Shown here: piece by piece, positions 36,519 through 49,839 of the stretch
Layout: each line of letters starts with the position of its first letter
How positions within the stretch are numbered: the first letter of the stretch is position 1
NCBI GenBank assembly: GCA_013396655.1
Contig: WBMV01008225.1
Span: 1,461,928-1,525,927 of the forward strand
DNA length: 64,000 bases
Direction: 5' to 3'
From: Campylorhamphus procurvoides
Lineage: Eukaryota > Chordata > Aves > Passeriformes > Dendrocolaptidae
Program-made: the position numbers and the translations under genes
The notes under the pieces: generated by a model
The model's database searches: none
What the model was told of the DNA's origin: nothing
What the model saw: only the letters and a program-made list of their open reading frames with translations

Positions 36519-36910
36519 GTCCTTCTTACTCCTTTTCTCACAGTCAGAGACACAACTACTGAAAATGCCCTCCTGCTAAAAATAAATTTTAAAAGAGATA
36601 AAATAACTCAGATATCTAAAATTCATCTCATATATTTTCCAAGCCTGTCAACAGAACTGCCTGTAGATACCATCACTGACAACTGAGGCATATATCCCTA
36701 TTGCAGGAAATTTCTGTAAAAACTGATTATGAGGATATTAAGCAAATATAGGGTATGTACAGCTGTTCAAACACTTTAGCTACCCACTTCACCATAAATC
36801 CTGCTTCAGGTACTTCCACACTGCATTAATATTACAATATAATCTTGGAAACTTTTTGTTTTTTTTTAAAATGAACCAGCTAGCTTTCTTGAAACCAAAC
36901 CAAATCCTTA

Positions 36911-36970
36911 TATGCTTATAATATATATAATATATCTAAAATATATAATATATATTTCTTAATATATATC
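36911..36970 (+). repeat. TA-rich microsatellite
   Basis: About 60 bp of ATATAT blocks interrupted by CTAAA and TTTCTTA. Interrupted TA dinucleotide repeat. Confidence 0.85.
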
Positions 36971-38480
36971 TCCACAGTTTCCTGGAAGAAAAATATCACT
37001 GTAATGGTTTACTGCTGAGTGGTCACATTATTACAGACACTGAACTGAAAAAAATTTCCCTTCAAAATGCAATAATTATGCCTGTGAACCCCAGGAACCC
37101 CATATGGAGAGTCAGGGGATCCATAGCTTAGTACTGTGAGACTGGGACATGACCAAGCCATGAAATTATGTTCCCAGTTTCCAAATTATTGGCTTCCTAC
37201 AAATACAGTTACAGCCACTGAGTCTTGACACATAACTTGAAGTAGGTTTATTATACGAAGTTTTAGCTTCCTGGTCAAGAAAATTATGTTTATTGTTACA
37301 TTCAGCAAACTCGCTAAGTATGCACATTTTCAAAGAGGGCCACAGATTTTCAGTACCACATCATAAATACTCTTTGAAATACAACAGAATACAGATGACA
37401 AGGGGAGACCAGAGATAATCATTGTAATTCAAACTGTGTCATCCTCTCTGCAAGGGCACAAACAGTGGAAATTCAAATGCACTCAAAGGACTTCAAAGCA
37501 TGAGTCTCATTAATACTTTTTATTTTGTTTTGGTGAAAATGTCATCCCATACTTAGAAGACTAATCCTTACTCTTCCGCTTGAGCACTTCTACAGAGCAG
37601 GCACCACCCAGGCTTGTAAGGAACCTGAGGCAAGAGTCACTGTCCAAGTACTGGTGCCCTCGTGGTAGACCTCAAAAGCCATTTCAGAGCACACTGCAAC
37701 ACTATGCAATAGTACAGGACTGGATTAAGTGCAGGACACTTCATCCATCACTCATCAATTGACTACAGCCGTTGTTGAAAATGTCAACAAACCAGTGAAA
37801 ACAGTACAGTATGATTTATAGATTGCACTAAAGTTGCTTCTAATTTGGTACCCTGTCTGGATTGTAACATGCAGAATTCAGTAAGTCTCTGTTTCAAGAA
37901 TATGCTTGAATCCTAAATTGTTAATGTACTTTTCCTCGTCATATTAAACAGGAAGCTTTAATGAGTAATGAAACCCAAAAAGCATTCCTAGGAAATCAAC
38001 AGAAATTAAGTGAGAGGATTTTTTACTGATGGAGTTTAAATAATTATCAGTGTCCAGAACACGGAGCTGTTCTCTGAAACACTTAATAGGATAAACCACT
38101 GTCAAACAATTACACAGTGCTCTCAGCACTGAGAAACATATATGGTATTTGCAGGTAGCTAGTTAGTGTAGGAGAGCAAATGAGCAATAAACCACAGAAG
38201 ACAACCAGTTCATCTGCAAGAATACAGGAAGATAAACAGCCTTTACAGAAGATCGTTTGTGAGTCTTTATAGTCTCACATGTTAAACATCATTTGCTGTC
38301 ATTAGTATGAAACTCCTTTCCAAAGCAGTGATAACTACTGCAAGCTGTTCTCATTTGCAGTTGAAACAAAGAATTCACAGGAGCATTTCAGGATCTTTTC
38401 CCTCATCCTGCTCTTTCTAAGATCAGTTTTTCTCACCATATTTTCTCCTAGACATCTCAGATACTATTTATTTGCATTTT

Positions 38481-38504
38481 GGGGGTTTTTTTTTGGTTTT
38501 TTTA
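38481..38504 (+). repeat. G5/T-rich homopolymer tract
   Basis: GGGGG followed by T9, GG and T7. Low-complexity. Confidence 0.8.
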
Positions 38505-38718
38505 ACTACCTGAAAGTGGTTTAAAGTCTCAAAATACTGAAGGCCACCAGGAGAAAGTTAAAAAAATAACTACACTTTTCGGGCTATGAAACACTTCAAA
38601 ACCACTGGCATTTTTACTCTGATTTTTGAAGCTTTTCTATAGTTTTGCTACAGAGAAACTATGTTTCTGAAACCTAACTCAAGACCCAGGGTCGGTGTGC
38701 ATTACAAAGTCTCTGAGA

Positions 38719-39170
38719 CAGTGCTGGGTTGGCTCAGCTAGCAGCCAAGCACCCACCCTGCTGTTTACTCACCTTCCCCTGCCCAGAAGGATGAGAGAGT
38801 AACTAGAAAGAACAGGGGTGAGAAAACTCATGGATCAGAACAAAGACAGACAACTCCTCAAGTACTGTTGTGTGAAAACAAGGCTGGATTTAAGAATTTA
38901 ATAGTTAATTATTGTTTTGGTAATGGGAAACAAACTAGAGACAAACATCTTAAACTACCTATCCTTCCTCGTTCCCAGGCTCCATTTCAGACTCCTTTCT
39001 TCAGTCCTTGCCATCACTTCCAGTGACATTCAATCCCTTCATGGAAGCAATGAGCAGTACAGAGGATTGTGGTCAAAGATACCATACTCTCTCTCTCTGC
39101 AGCTCCTTTCTTTGTATGCTTTTCCTGCAGTCCCTTTGGTGGTGTGTAGGTGTCACCTCAGCTCAAAACT
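38719..39170. mobile_element. Probable avian endogenous-retrovirus LTR remnant
   Basis: The stretch GTGCTGGGTTGGCTCAGCTA continuing to GCAGCCAAGCACCCACCCTG (38721-38760), then ACTCACCTTCCCCTGCCCAG, AAGGATGAGAGAGTAACTAG and GTGAGAAAACTCATGGATCA, agrees strongly with a block I remember from LTRs of endogenous retroviruses common in bird genomes. Beyond about 38850 the resemblance weakens, and the right limit is a guess. No gag, pol or env coding sequence is visible, so it would be a solo or fragmentary LTR. Orientation is not assigned. The 140-codon forward frame at 38917-39339 lies in and beyond this remnant and has no viral or host domain. Confidence 0.45.
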
Positions 39171-42100
39171 TTTGACAGGAAATTCTGGTGACTGTACCAG
39201 GTGCTTTTTGCCTCCAAACTCCAAAAGTAAAACATGCAGGTTTTGGTGGAGGTATTCCCAGGTCCAGACAAGTGGCTTTCACACGAGCAAAGCTCCAGGA
39301 GGTGAAACAATTCACAGACTAAAAAGTGCTAAATGCTAAGCTCAAGAGCGAATAGCTTATCCAAGCTCTAACAGGGAACCTAAATTTCATACTGTCTGTG
39401 ATTTGATGGGAAGTTTCAAGCTCACTCTTGCTGTGTGGCATCAATCATCAGCTAACTTTGAACCGAAGAGTTGTAAGTCTGTTTTCTGGACAAAAAAATC
39501 TGACAGAAGCCCAGGAAGCTCTGTAGCACACAAGAAATACTAGTCAGATTTGGAGGAAAAAAATGGAGAATTGGTATTATTGGTATATTAATGGAGGAGG
39601 AGTATTACTCCCTCACACTACTTATTCATCACTAAATGATTTGAATTGGCTTCCCTTATGTTTTAGGTAAGCACAAAATTGATTTGTGAGAACAGAGTCG
39701 GCTTCTACAAATACTTTTCAAATTATCAATATTCTTGAAAAAAGACGTTGACTTAAGAGAATGAAAATGGAAACAGAAAACTCAACAGCCTTGCCACGTT
39801 CCACCACTGCTGAAAGTTACACATCCATTGTGTCACAAGGTCTTACAACTGCCCTTTTACGTGTAAACCGTTTGCAGTGCTGAACTAAAGGAATGGCAAT
39901 TTTAATCATGATAATATAATTGCCCTCTGAGTAATTTGGCATATTATATTGAATTTAAAAGCTTTGACTTTGACTTACAGCAGCATCAAAAAATGTTTTG
40001 ATTCTACAAAAGCACAGTCAAAGACTTTCATCAGCCTACAGCCTTCAGACACATAGGTCTCTTTCCAAAAATAGGTTAACTCCTTCTACCAAATGGAGAA
40101 CACCTAAATCAAAACTCTTCAGTGTATATGTCTGCTATGTATATCGTGTAGCACAGAGAGTACTGCAATTAGTCATCCCTCCCCAGTAGTAATTACGGGA
40201 AAAAGTTTAGGCTTCGGGAACAGTGTGTTTCTTTTCAAAACCTATCAATCATTTTTAAAATTTGCAGATTATATAAAACATTTTGCATGCTCACAGTCTG
40301 TTAAATTTTATTGTTACATCTAGCCTAAGGACTGGAGTTAACTGGCATTTTAGCAATGCAGGGGGATTTAAAATTTGTATGTGAAGTTGCTAACTTTATT
40401 AACAGCTATATTATTCTTACTGTGTTTTTGCTGTTTCCTTTTTTTAAGGAGCTGAACAGCAGAGTAGAGTCATTAACACCCCTGTTAAGTAATATTTGAT
40501 AAGACAGACTTCCCCAGGCAAACATTTTTATTTTAAACTCATTATTTTATACAGTTCTAAATCTTTATACAAGTAACTTTTATAAAAGAGTAATTTTATT
40601 GAGCTAACCCAATCAACAAGATTCTAAGTTTTATTTCATAAGATATAAACACTTTTGCTGCTGTTCTGCAAGTATTTGCTATAAAAGTACTTGTGTTTAC
40701 TTTTGAACACAACAGAATACTGCTTACCCTATGAAAGCATAGAAATCATAAATAATAACGTGAGACAGTCGTGATAGTAAAGGTAGCATTAGCTTCTGGT
40801 GATTGTGGCAAACTGGAAAGGATGTGGTGGCAAAAAACAAAGATTGTGTTAACCCAGATGGCAGAAATGGGGGAAACTGAAGGTATAGTTCCTCTTGGGA
40901 GGGTATGGCTCAAAGCAGCAAGCAAACAAATTGCTTCATATGAAACTTTCAGCCTCTATCAATCCACTTATTTACCATAAGAATACAAGAAAAAGGTGCC
41001 TGGAATCAAATGTCCTGAAAACCTCTTTGTTTCTATTTATCTGGGAACTTGAAAGGGCTGGTTAATGAACAATGAGCAGCTTCGTTATTTATTGATCACA
41101 ATAGTGGCGATGTGTGTGCATGATGGTAAAAACAATATGCACCATGGTGCGAGATGAAAAAGGGAATTTCTGGGTTAGCAGAACTTGCTACTCATCTTTG
41201 TCCTACCCTTTACAGGCATCTTTCTGAACACTAAATTATTGTAATGAAGATCTGCACAGATTTAGCCCTAGCAAGGAGAAGTCATTAACAGTCATAAACT
41301 CAGGTCTTTGCAGCGAAGTCTTTTCATTGCATTCAAAATAAACCCAACAACATGCCTGTAGAGAAGCAGCCATACAAGATATATGCACCCTTCTATCAGA
41401 AGGCAGATTTTAAATATGGCAATGACATTTCCAGTGTTTTGCTATAAAAAGCAATAAGTTAGAGTGGAAGTGTCTTGAACCCAGCCTTCAACAACTTCCA
41501 ATAGACTCAGAACATTGTTATTTCATATCTTATATTAGTGAACTATTTCCAGCCTTACTGTAGCTATTGTTGCTATGGTTCCCTATGTTGAAATACATGT
41601 TTATCTGCCCATTCCCTTTTGCTGAGGTTACCTCGTGATAGTGAAATGAAACAAGATGCATGTTTGAAATCTTCATCCTCCAGAATCAGAGTCTAGGGTT
41701 GGCTCATGTAAAGGGCTTCAGAATAATGGCCCCAAACACACTACCAGGTAGTCTGAAAGAGTGATCTAGGATGTATCTCAGTTTTGTAATGGAATGTTTT
41801 GTAAGCACATGAGCTCAGCTCTGGACAAGCTGGTTCATTTTTATAGCATATAAAGTGCATCTCTGTAATAAAATGTGGTACTACACAGGGACTTTTAAGC
41901 TCCATCCATGAGAGTTAGCACAGATTCCAGAAACAGCATTGTCTGCTGTTCTGCTTGGGTAGTCTCTTTGTCCTGACTCAAAGCAGTTTTCAGTGCTCTA
42001 ATGCATTCTGAAATACTGGCTTCCATCCCAAAACTAGCAGAATTGTGTCAGTACAACACTGCACCACCACCAGCAAACTTAGCCCCATGCTACTATTGCT

Positions 42101-44542
42101 TTACAGGTTTCAGTAGACAATCCAGTTTATATGGATTCTCTTGGGTAGGCTCATAGTAATCCTTGGAACAGTTCTACATGTGTTCACTGACCATGAATAT
42201 GTTCACTGGCAAGAGCAAAACATTGGGACAGTCTGTTAATTAAAAAGAGAGCTATAAAGACCAAAACATAAGATAGGGTTCAGGATTCACTCTTCAGTCT
42301 TTCCCAACCAAGTACAAGGCTGCTTCTCTCCCCCATATTTCATTCCTACATGCTGTAAATAGAGAGGTACTCGACAGAGATACAAAGGCTCATGGATCCC
42401 ATGGATGCTATTCCCAGACAAGCAGCTCTCCTGAAAAAAGACTAGAATGGCCATGAACACACTTCAGCTGAACCAGGTTCACTTCCAAAGTTCAAGTGAA
42501 AAAAATAAAAATGAGGGAATGGAAAAATACCCAACAACATATTTATTTGGTTCCCAGTGTCTCTCCTACTCAGTTGCTCAGCTGTACTACTTACTGCTGA
42601 AAATACTTCTGGAGGCAGATCTCCCTCACAGAGCTCCACAAAGACTGACCTTAGAATTTACTCTGTTATGCCCATGGTGAATACTGCATAAAAATCCAAC
42701 ATAGCACAAAAAGTGCAAAAAAACCTCAACTCAGCTAGACCCGTGGGAGAGGTATTTTTTGTACGCTTCCTGCCCCCTATAGTCAAGTAAAAACCAGTAA
42801 AAACCTCTCCCTCCCTGGCTTTTGCAATATGGGAGAGTTTTCAATCCAGTCCCTTCTTTCTTTTCCATGCAGCACTGACCTAAGCATGCTCAGTGCAGCA
42901 GAGTCACACAGAGCAAACAACTTTTTGTTGGGGCAGAATAATGCCATGTTTATTTATACAGCTAGACTAATCACTGCAACCTTCTGATGGTCACCATGTG
43001 TCTGGCAAGCTTCAGCTGCGGTGTTCTGGGAAGATACAGCCTTGCTTTCTCCCATGCCTTCCCCTATGGACCCCTGAAGCTCTGGGAGACAATGAAAACC
43101 CAGCTTCTATATCTACTATATATTAGAACTGCTGAACTTTTGCTCCCTCTTTATTCTTCCTGTCCACATCCTGCAAATCCAACAACTGCTTGAGAGTTTT
43201 CTTTATACAGAGTATGATCTGAGGTGAAACATTTGAAAGAACTAGTGCTGCATGCATTTTCACATGAACTGTCACACTTAGAAACAAATGCTATTTAAAG
43301 TGGTTTGTCCCAGGAGTCTCTCTCAGTTAGCACAACGCACTTTCTCAGAAGGGGTTCAATTTCAGGTCTTGAACTTGTCCCACGCTCCCAGACCTCATGG
43401 GCCAAAGACTGTGTGGCAGAGTCATTAAACTCAGACCTTAGCTGAGAGCTGGTACTCTGATAGATCAGTTCTGAGCCATTCAAAAAATAAAGTTTGTATA
43501 TCCAAAGGGAGACGCAAACTTAGATTTTCTCAATCAGAAGTCCTGCAACCCCAAGGAAGGGAAGTGGTGTTATAACACTCCTGGGAAAGAAAACAACTTT
43601 GCACTGTTTCTCTTCCCAAAGAAAACACCCAAGGAGAACCATAATTAGAAAAAGGGGGAAATTTGAAAGAGAAAACTACAAAGATTTTTGCTATCCATAT
43701 TAATTTTTGCTATAAAGCTATCTAGAAACCTGAAGGACTTGATTTATATTTTATGGAGCTAAAAATCTGCCCTTTGTGAAGAGTGTCCTGTTTGGAAAGA
43801 TAGAGGTGATGAAGTTGATAGAGAATGTAAAGGAACATATAGGGAAGGGCTAATCAATGCCTTGCCCTTTGTTTTGAATATTCTCTTCTTTCCTGTTTTC
43901 TAAAATTATCTGTCAAACAATGCAGATGGTTTACCCTCTCTTCCATTTCAAATCAGTGATGCTGCACTGATTGATACCTCTGGGGAAGCCCATGAAGGTA
44001 ATGACAATCTACTACCTGTAATCATCTACTGCAGGCTCAAGAAAATTTCTTATCAAGTGTTTTCAGTTTGGCTTTAAAAAGTATTGTTATGATTTTTCTA
44101 TGTTCAGGAATGAGGGTTGAGAAACAAGTTCAGTTTTGGTATTATTTGTATTTAACGCATAAGATACAAGTCATGGATTCTCAAGAAACACATCTGTTTA
44201 TGTTCTGAGGGAAGAGGACAGAATCACTCTCAATATCTGCTGTCCTTGTTTATGTCCATGATACGTGTTGCTGAGTTTCCTATACATCCATTAAAAAGAA
44301 CAGAAGTGAGAGTTTTCACTGCTCTCTGGGAGTTTCAGAACATGGGCCAGGAAAAACTTGATATCATGGTGCGTCCACACATTTCAAGATAAGAAAATTA
44401 ATACAGAAAAGAGCTGTTACTATGCACACCTGGCAGAATTTCCATTTCATTTGCTCCACTTTCCATGTATGGTACAAGTACGTGTCTGCAGAAAGGAAAG
44501 ACTTAATTTTATGCTCAGACACAGACAGGTTCTTGCAAAATC

Positions 44543-44600
44543 AATTTTAAGACTTGAAGGAACCTTAATAATCTCAAACTTAATCTTCTGTGTGCAAGTG
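44543..44600 (-). mobile_element. Possible ancient retroposon tail fragment
   Basis: ATTTTAAGACTTGAAGGAAC, then CTTAATAATCTCAAACTTAA and TCTTCTGTGTGCAA resemble a diverged version of a tail seen widely in reptile genomes (AGAAGGGACCATT.. ATCATCTAGTCTGACC.. type). Only about 58 bp match, at low identity, so this could be chance. Strand is assigned by analogy with the CR1-type reverse tail at 6616. Confidence 0.25.
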
Positions 44601-47600
44601 GTAGAGTTGGCAGACATAAGATCTTTGTGTTTTTTTGCTTCTAGTAGATATTCAAGGTTAATACAAGAAGTACTTCAAGAAAATGAGAATCATTAACAGA
44701 GATCTTTTGGCAGATAAACTGAACGGCCACATTACCATCTGTTTAACAGCTGTCCAATGTTTTTGGCTCTCTGTTGCAGCAGACAATGACTAGCTGCAAT
44801 CAGTTCTTGTATTGGTACTTATAGGCTGGCAATTTAATTTGTGGGAAGCACTGATCTTTATTCCAGCATTTCAGTAGCCAGTCACCTGCTTTTGATAAAC
44901 AGAGGAGGAATTTGTGACTAAATGCATGATTTTTTTTTTTACATCTCAGAGCAATGCTCCCTAGTTATAAACTTTCTCATTAATTTCAAAATTTTTATAC
45001 AATACTAGAGTTTGCAATGTTTTTGTTAGGAATTTTGGAGCTAAAGTCAAAGATCTGTTCTCAGATGGAAGGCCTTGTATATCTCTGGTAATGAAGAATG
45101 GCCAAGAGGCCCTGGGTAAAAACCCTGAAAACTGAGGGCAGCAGGATTGCCCCAGTGTGATGACCCAGCTGGGCTGCTTAGCTTTAATGGTACAGAGGGT
45201 AAAACTAATGTCCTTCAAGTTCAAGGTTATATTATTTCCGTGTGTTTTTTTGGTGGGTGAACAGTCATGAGCAAGCACATTTGGTGCTTAATCCATGGTC
45301 TTTTCATTTTGACATCTCCCCACCTCCTAAAGGAGACAGCCCTCAGAACACAGTCAAGCAAGTGGGGTGATAGGACTATGGTTTAAAATCCTTCAGCAGA
45401 TTGAAAATAGTTTTTGAATACTACTTTTAACAATTAATTTCATCTCTGCTTACAGAGACTTTCTGAGCTAGTCCTCGGACAAAATCTCTATTGGTATAAG
45501 AAGATAAGAGAACATATGAGAAAGATTGTGCCTGTTAAGACTTTTGAAAGATTAGCAATGTCAACAGTGATTTATTCTGGTTGCAACTTCCATTTGCAGC
45601 TTTTAGTTTAATCTCTTCAAATCTTTGATGTCTTATAACACTAAATGTGCTTATAAACTTGACAGAGTGGATTTTTAGAATATGGAGCTAGATAGGAGTA
45701 AAACTGGGCTCTTGGTGTAAGGAATATGTTCTGTATTATTTTTATTTCAGTGGGACTTAAATATCAGGAGATATATTTCAGGTTATGTATTCTAGGATTT
45801 AATTCATTCCTTGGATCTCAATTATGCTCTGATTTACACTCCACATAATCCCACTAAATCAGCACTCCTACTCCACTCCTTATCTCTAGTTACCAGTTAA
45901 TGCTGTGCTTATTCTTCTATCATGTCTGTCCCACAAGGCTGTGCAAACTCTCTTGTTAATCAGAACAGAGGTGGTGTATGTTCCTGATGGGCAGAAAAAT
46001 GAAGGAATGGATGCTAAACCTGACATGAAGATCTTACTTACAATGTACGGCCCCATTGGTTGCTGACAGCAACTATGTGTAGCTTATGTTTCCAGACATC
46101 TCCCTTACGGTCTCTTCCTTTTGAAAATATCCATGTAAGAGATTCTGCTAAAGTTTTTTCACCTTCTCTCAAACAAATAAAACCGTAACCACACTTTGCT
46201 GTCTGAAAGATGCCACCTGCCCTTTTAGTGAAGCAGAGGGATTAGAATGGCAGGCAAACCAGTTCTCCTGCTGAAGCAGTTTTGTTTTTCCTGTGTCACT
46301 AAGAGTCACAGCAGAGAGTGTATGGTGTTTCTTCTGTTTCAGAAGAACTTTGATTTTTGCTCACATATTTAAATAAAAATAAAACTTCTTGGCATATGCT
46401 GTAGAGTCATGAAAATTTAATGCATTATGTATTGGTTAAGAATGCTGTTCCTTCCTAAGACCCAAAAAGCAATACTTCACTTAAATAGCGATTCAAAATA
46501 AAAACATCACAGAGACTTGTCCTCGGCATGGTACATTACACAACCATGTAAAATGAAGAAAGGTCACATTAAAGGGAACACAAGATGCATTTAATCTAGT
46601 TAAACAGACAAACTCTCCAGGGCAGAAACTGTCTACTTACATGTCAGTGTAGTGCCTTACACAGCAAAGCTCTCACCTAGGGGAACTTTCAGACTCTTGA
46701 ACAACAACATCACTCAGGATTTTGAGTGTTAAGGGAATGCTGAGGCCTGTATTTGACTTTCATTGGCATATCTTATTTCCTCTGACTTTTGTTTATAGTA
46801 TTTGCATCTCACTGTACTTAAAATACAAGCAAACCCTACTGCAAGTAGCATTCCAGAGATTACAATATTAAGGAATACCGTTTTCTAATATTTGTTAGAA
46901 GGATTGTTCTAGCACATAGGCCTTTCAGTCACATACATGGAGGAATGTAAGAGAGAACTAGGAAAATAGCAAAATAATTGTATATGATATTTTAATAAAA
47001 AATCTCCAAAGAGGCACACATTGTAATATAATTTGAACAACTGAATTGCAGAATAGAAAATTATATGCCTAATATCACTGGTTTCAGTCCCGATGTGAGT
47101 CCCAACTTACTGCCTTTTATTCTATTAACAACATCTATACAAAACACTGTGTATCTTTGTAGGTACAGTTAAAAATGAATTTATTAGTTATAACAATGAT
47201 GGTTTCTAACTAGTGACTTCATGCAAAAGAAAGCAAGTCTGCAAAGAATTGGTGCAGTTGTCCATGCTGCCCAGGACAGCTTGGAATTCTTGCTGTGCAT
47301 CCTGCTTACCCCAGTACAGACTGGGAGTGGAGTGGCTTTGATATATATAAGTAGTAAAGGGGGAAAGCACTGGCAAGATTTAGGGATAGAACTAAAATCC
47401 TTAGACCAGGTAATAGGGTTGAAAACAAGCAAAAATGTCTCCTGGCAGAAAAATCCTTCTACAGGTTATATAGCTCTTCACTCTAAGAGCCCATCTACTT
47501 TTTCCCAGTACATTAGCTGAGTCTGCTGAGTGACCCATTTGTGCGCTCACCATCTAAACCTTGACCTCCTTCATATTCCATCTTTTTCTTGCACGCTTCT

Positions 47601-47829
47601 CTAACAAGAAAGTCAAAAACATGCAGTAATAGCCCTGCTTCCCTATTTCAACTATTGCTTGCCTGCTTTGGAACCGATGAATTTATCATATCTCGTAGCA
47701 AATTTTCTAGAATTGCTTACTTTTCCCTTTTCCAAAGCTGAATGTATGTTTAAATATGGCCTGACTACCACCTTCTGAATGTTTTACTTCATTTTAACGA
47801 GGGACAAGTTGTGCGCTAAGTAGCAGAGG

Positions 47830-48270
47830 GTTAATCTGGGAAACTTTTTATGGCTCAAGTGATCTCATCTTAAAAGTACATGAGTTATAAAAGACAATAA
47901 TTAGACATTAAACAGTTATGAATGCAGAGAATGGTGCTCTTGTATAACAAGAGTACAGAATTAGTTTGATAGCTCTTATCTTGTGGATTTGCAATATTTT
48001 CTGGGATAATAAGATAGCCTGTCCAATGAGAACATTTATCGATATTCTAGTAATTTGTTTCTCATTATCTTGAAATTTAAAGAGTCACTTGATAAATCCT
48101 AAATTGTGCACTTAGATGGTAATGTTCTCTTTTTATTGTTCTGCTAATTTTGCATTCCAAACAATAAGTATTTTTTAGTGCTGCCCAAGTTAGCCTCAGA
48201 CAAGTGATTTTTTTTCTACCAGGAATGGCAGATTTGCATTTGAGAATTGGCACTGTCATTTTTTTCCTTA
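47830..48270. promoter_or_regulatory. Candidate conserved non-coding element (weak)
   Basis: This 440-bp stretch is complex, repeat-free and AT-rich, with TTATCGATATTC near 48036, several ATTAG and TAATT words, and GATTTGCATTTGAG near 48230 containing an ATTTGCAT POU octamer-like word. It also has a small hairpin CTCTTGT-ATA-ACAAGAG at 47937-47953. It has the texture of a vertebrate enhancer, but only cross-species alignment can show this. Confidence 0.2.
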
Positions 48271-49793
48271 TGGGATCAAACCTAATTTAAATCAGGTAGA
48301 TTCCACCTGTCAGGGTTTTACTGGAATTGAATAGCTTCCTATTTGTCACCCATTATTAGAATGTTAGGGAGACCACAGAACTCCTTTCAGTTTTAAGAAA
48401 TAGCTCCCACAATCACAGTGCCCTTCCTTTTCTAAAGAAAACTCACTTCCATTATTTGGGAATACTATTTTTTTGATTTGATGTATAAACATTTGCCTGA
48501 ATACTGACTATAGTTAATATCCAGTAAAGAAAACAGACATGAAATATTGCAATTAGAAAGTTTGCTAAAAGCGACAAAGAAAGCTTTCTTATTGACTGTG
48601 ATGTCCTCTGTGGTCAGATCACTGATAGGTCTAATTAGGCATTACACAGTGAATCCTTTTGCACTGCTCTTCACAAGGAGAAGTCCTTGGAGTAGAAGTC
48701 ATTATTAAATCCATCCTACAACATACCTATTTTAAAGCTTCTCTTTTTGGAAGTGAAATATTAAAATAGGTACAGATTTACAATTCCTATAATTTAAACT
48801 TGGTGATGCATATAGCAGCCTGTCCTTCCAGTTAAAACTTCTGTCCTTTATTACCCAAAAATGCAGTCCCTTTCCCCTTCTCACTCTAAAGTCTCAATAC
48901 TGACACTTTGTGCTGTGAGGCCTTTTCACTAAATATGATTAGAGCTTTCCAATCCTTAGAGACATGTCTGTCCTTCTTCATTTGGGCTATATGGGAGATA
49001 GTTTTGTTTACAAGAATGTGCGTGATCTACCATGATGTGAACATCAGGTTCCTGTTCAGTTGACTGTTATTTTGGGCAGGCAACTTAATATTACCAAACA
49101 CAGCGTTTTCTAATTTCTAAGTTCATATCCCTCAGCCCTCTTAAGTTGTGGGAAGGTCACTGCCAATCAAAGATCTGCAGGAACCTCCTTTTATGGGGCA
49201 ACAGACTAGACCGTAGGACTAAGATGGCAGTGCAAAGACAGTGGCCTGACAAGGTTTATGCTGAGTGGTGTTACTAGTATTTGTCAGGCTACGTTGAACT
49301 GTTGACAATTCCAAGCAAGTCATTGATGTTGTTTGTTTGCCAAAACAGAGAGAGAAAAAATCCCAACTTCTAAGGAAAGTCTTAATTCGGCTTTTTTCAC
49401 CTGTCTTTCGCATCTCACTATTAAGTTTAAAGACAAAGAACTCCTCAGAAAATACCGTATATTTCCTAGTCCAAATTCCACGTGACACAGTGACTTAATA
49501 TTTGATCCTTTAGGAAGTTTGCCTACTCTTTTGTTATCCAGAATGCATGTGAAAAGAAGAAAGAAATACACAGATAACATTAGCCTGTTAATATTAACTT
49601 CTCTCACAGAGCAGTAATTCATGAATAACCTGATTGATATGGCTCTCACCATTAAAGAATTTGTGTGAGATAAGAAAATGACTGATTTATCCAAATTGTC
49701 CTCCTTTCCTTTAATAGGCTGTATAAGGTATCCAATACGAAATTCCACACAGAATCCTTACATGATTATCTGTACAGAACTAGTGACATATTA

Positions 49794-49839
49794 GATGTTT
49801 TACCCATGTTAGGGTAAACATGATTAAGCAAACATGATT
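49794..49839. repeat. Small inverted plus direct repeat cluster
   Basis: ATGTTTTACCC and GGGTAAACAT pair with a one-base bulge around loop ATGTTA. The right arm overlaps AAACATGATT, which is repeated 14 bp further on (49817-49826 and 49830-49839). Confidence 0.7.

Larger units (their letters stand above)
26863..38718. other. AT-rich non-coding DNA
   Basis: No supported gene in nearly 12 kb. Internal features listed separately are a CTTTTAAAAG-core array (27345-27440), a TA/TG tract (33053-33099), a T/G tract (34391-34444), poly-A runs (35504 and 36497), a strong hairpin (36103-36131) and an AT microsatellite (36911-36970). Two GC-richer islands stand out without an identifiable source: 32265-32480 and 33290-33940. 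Confidence 0.6.

Noticed and set aside
38917..39339. 140-codon forward open frame
   Set aside because: Lies in and beyond the probable LTR remnant; no gag, pol, env or host domain visible.
49320..49748. 142-codon reverse open frame
   Set aside because: No recognisable motif and no supporting splice or promoter context; overlaps another unrelated frame (49219-49488) on the same strand.
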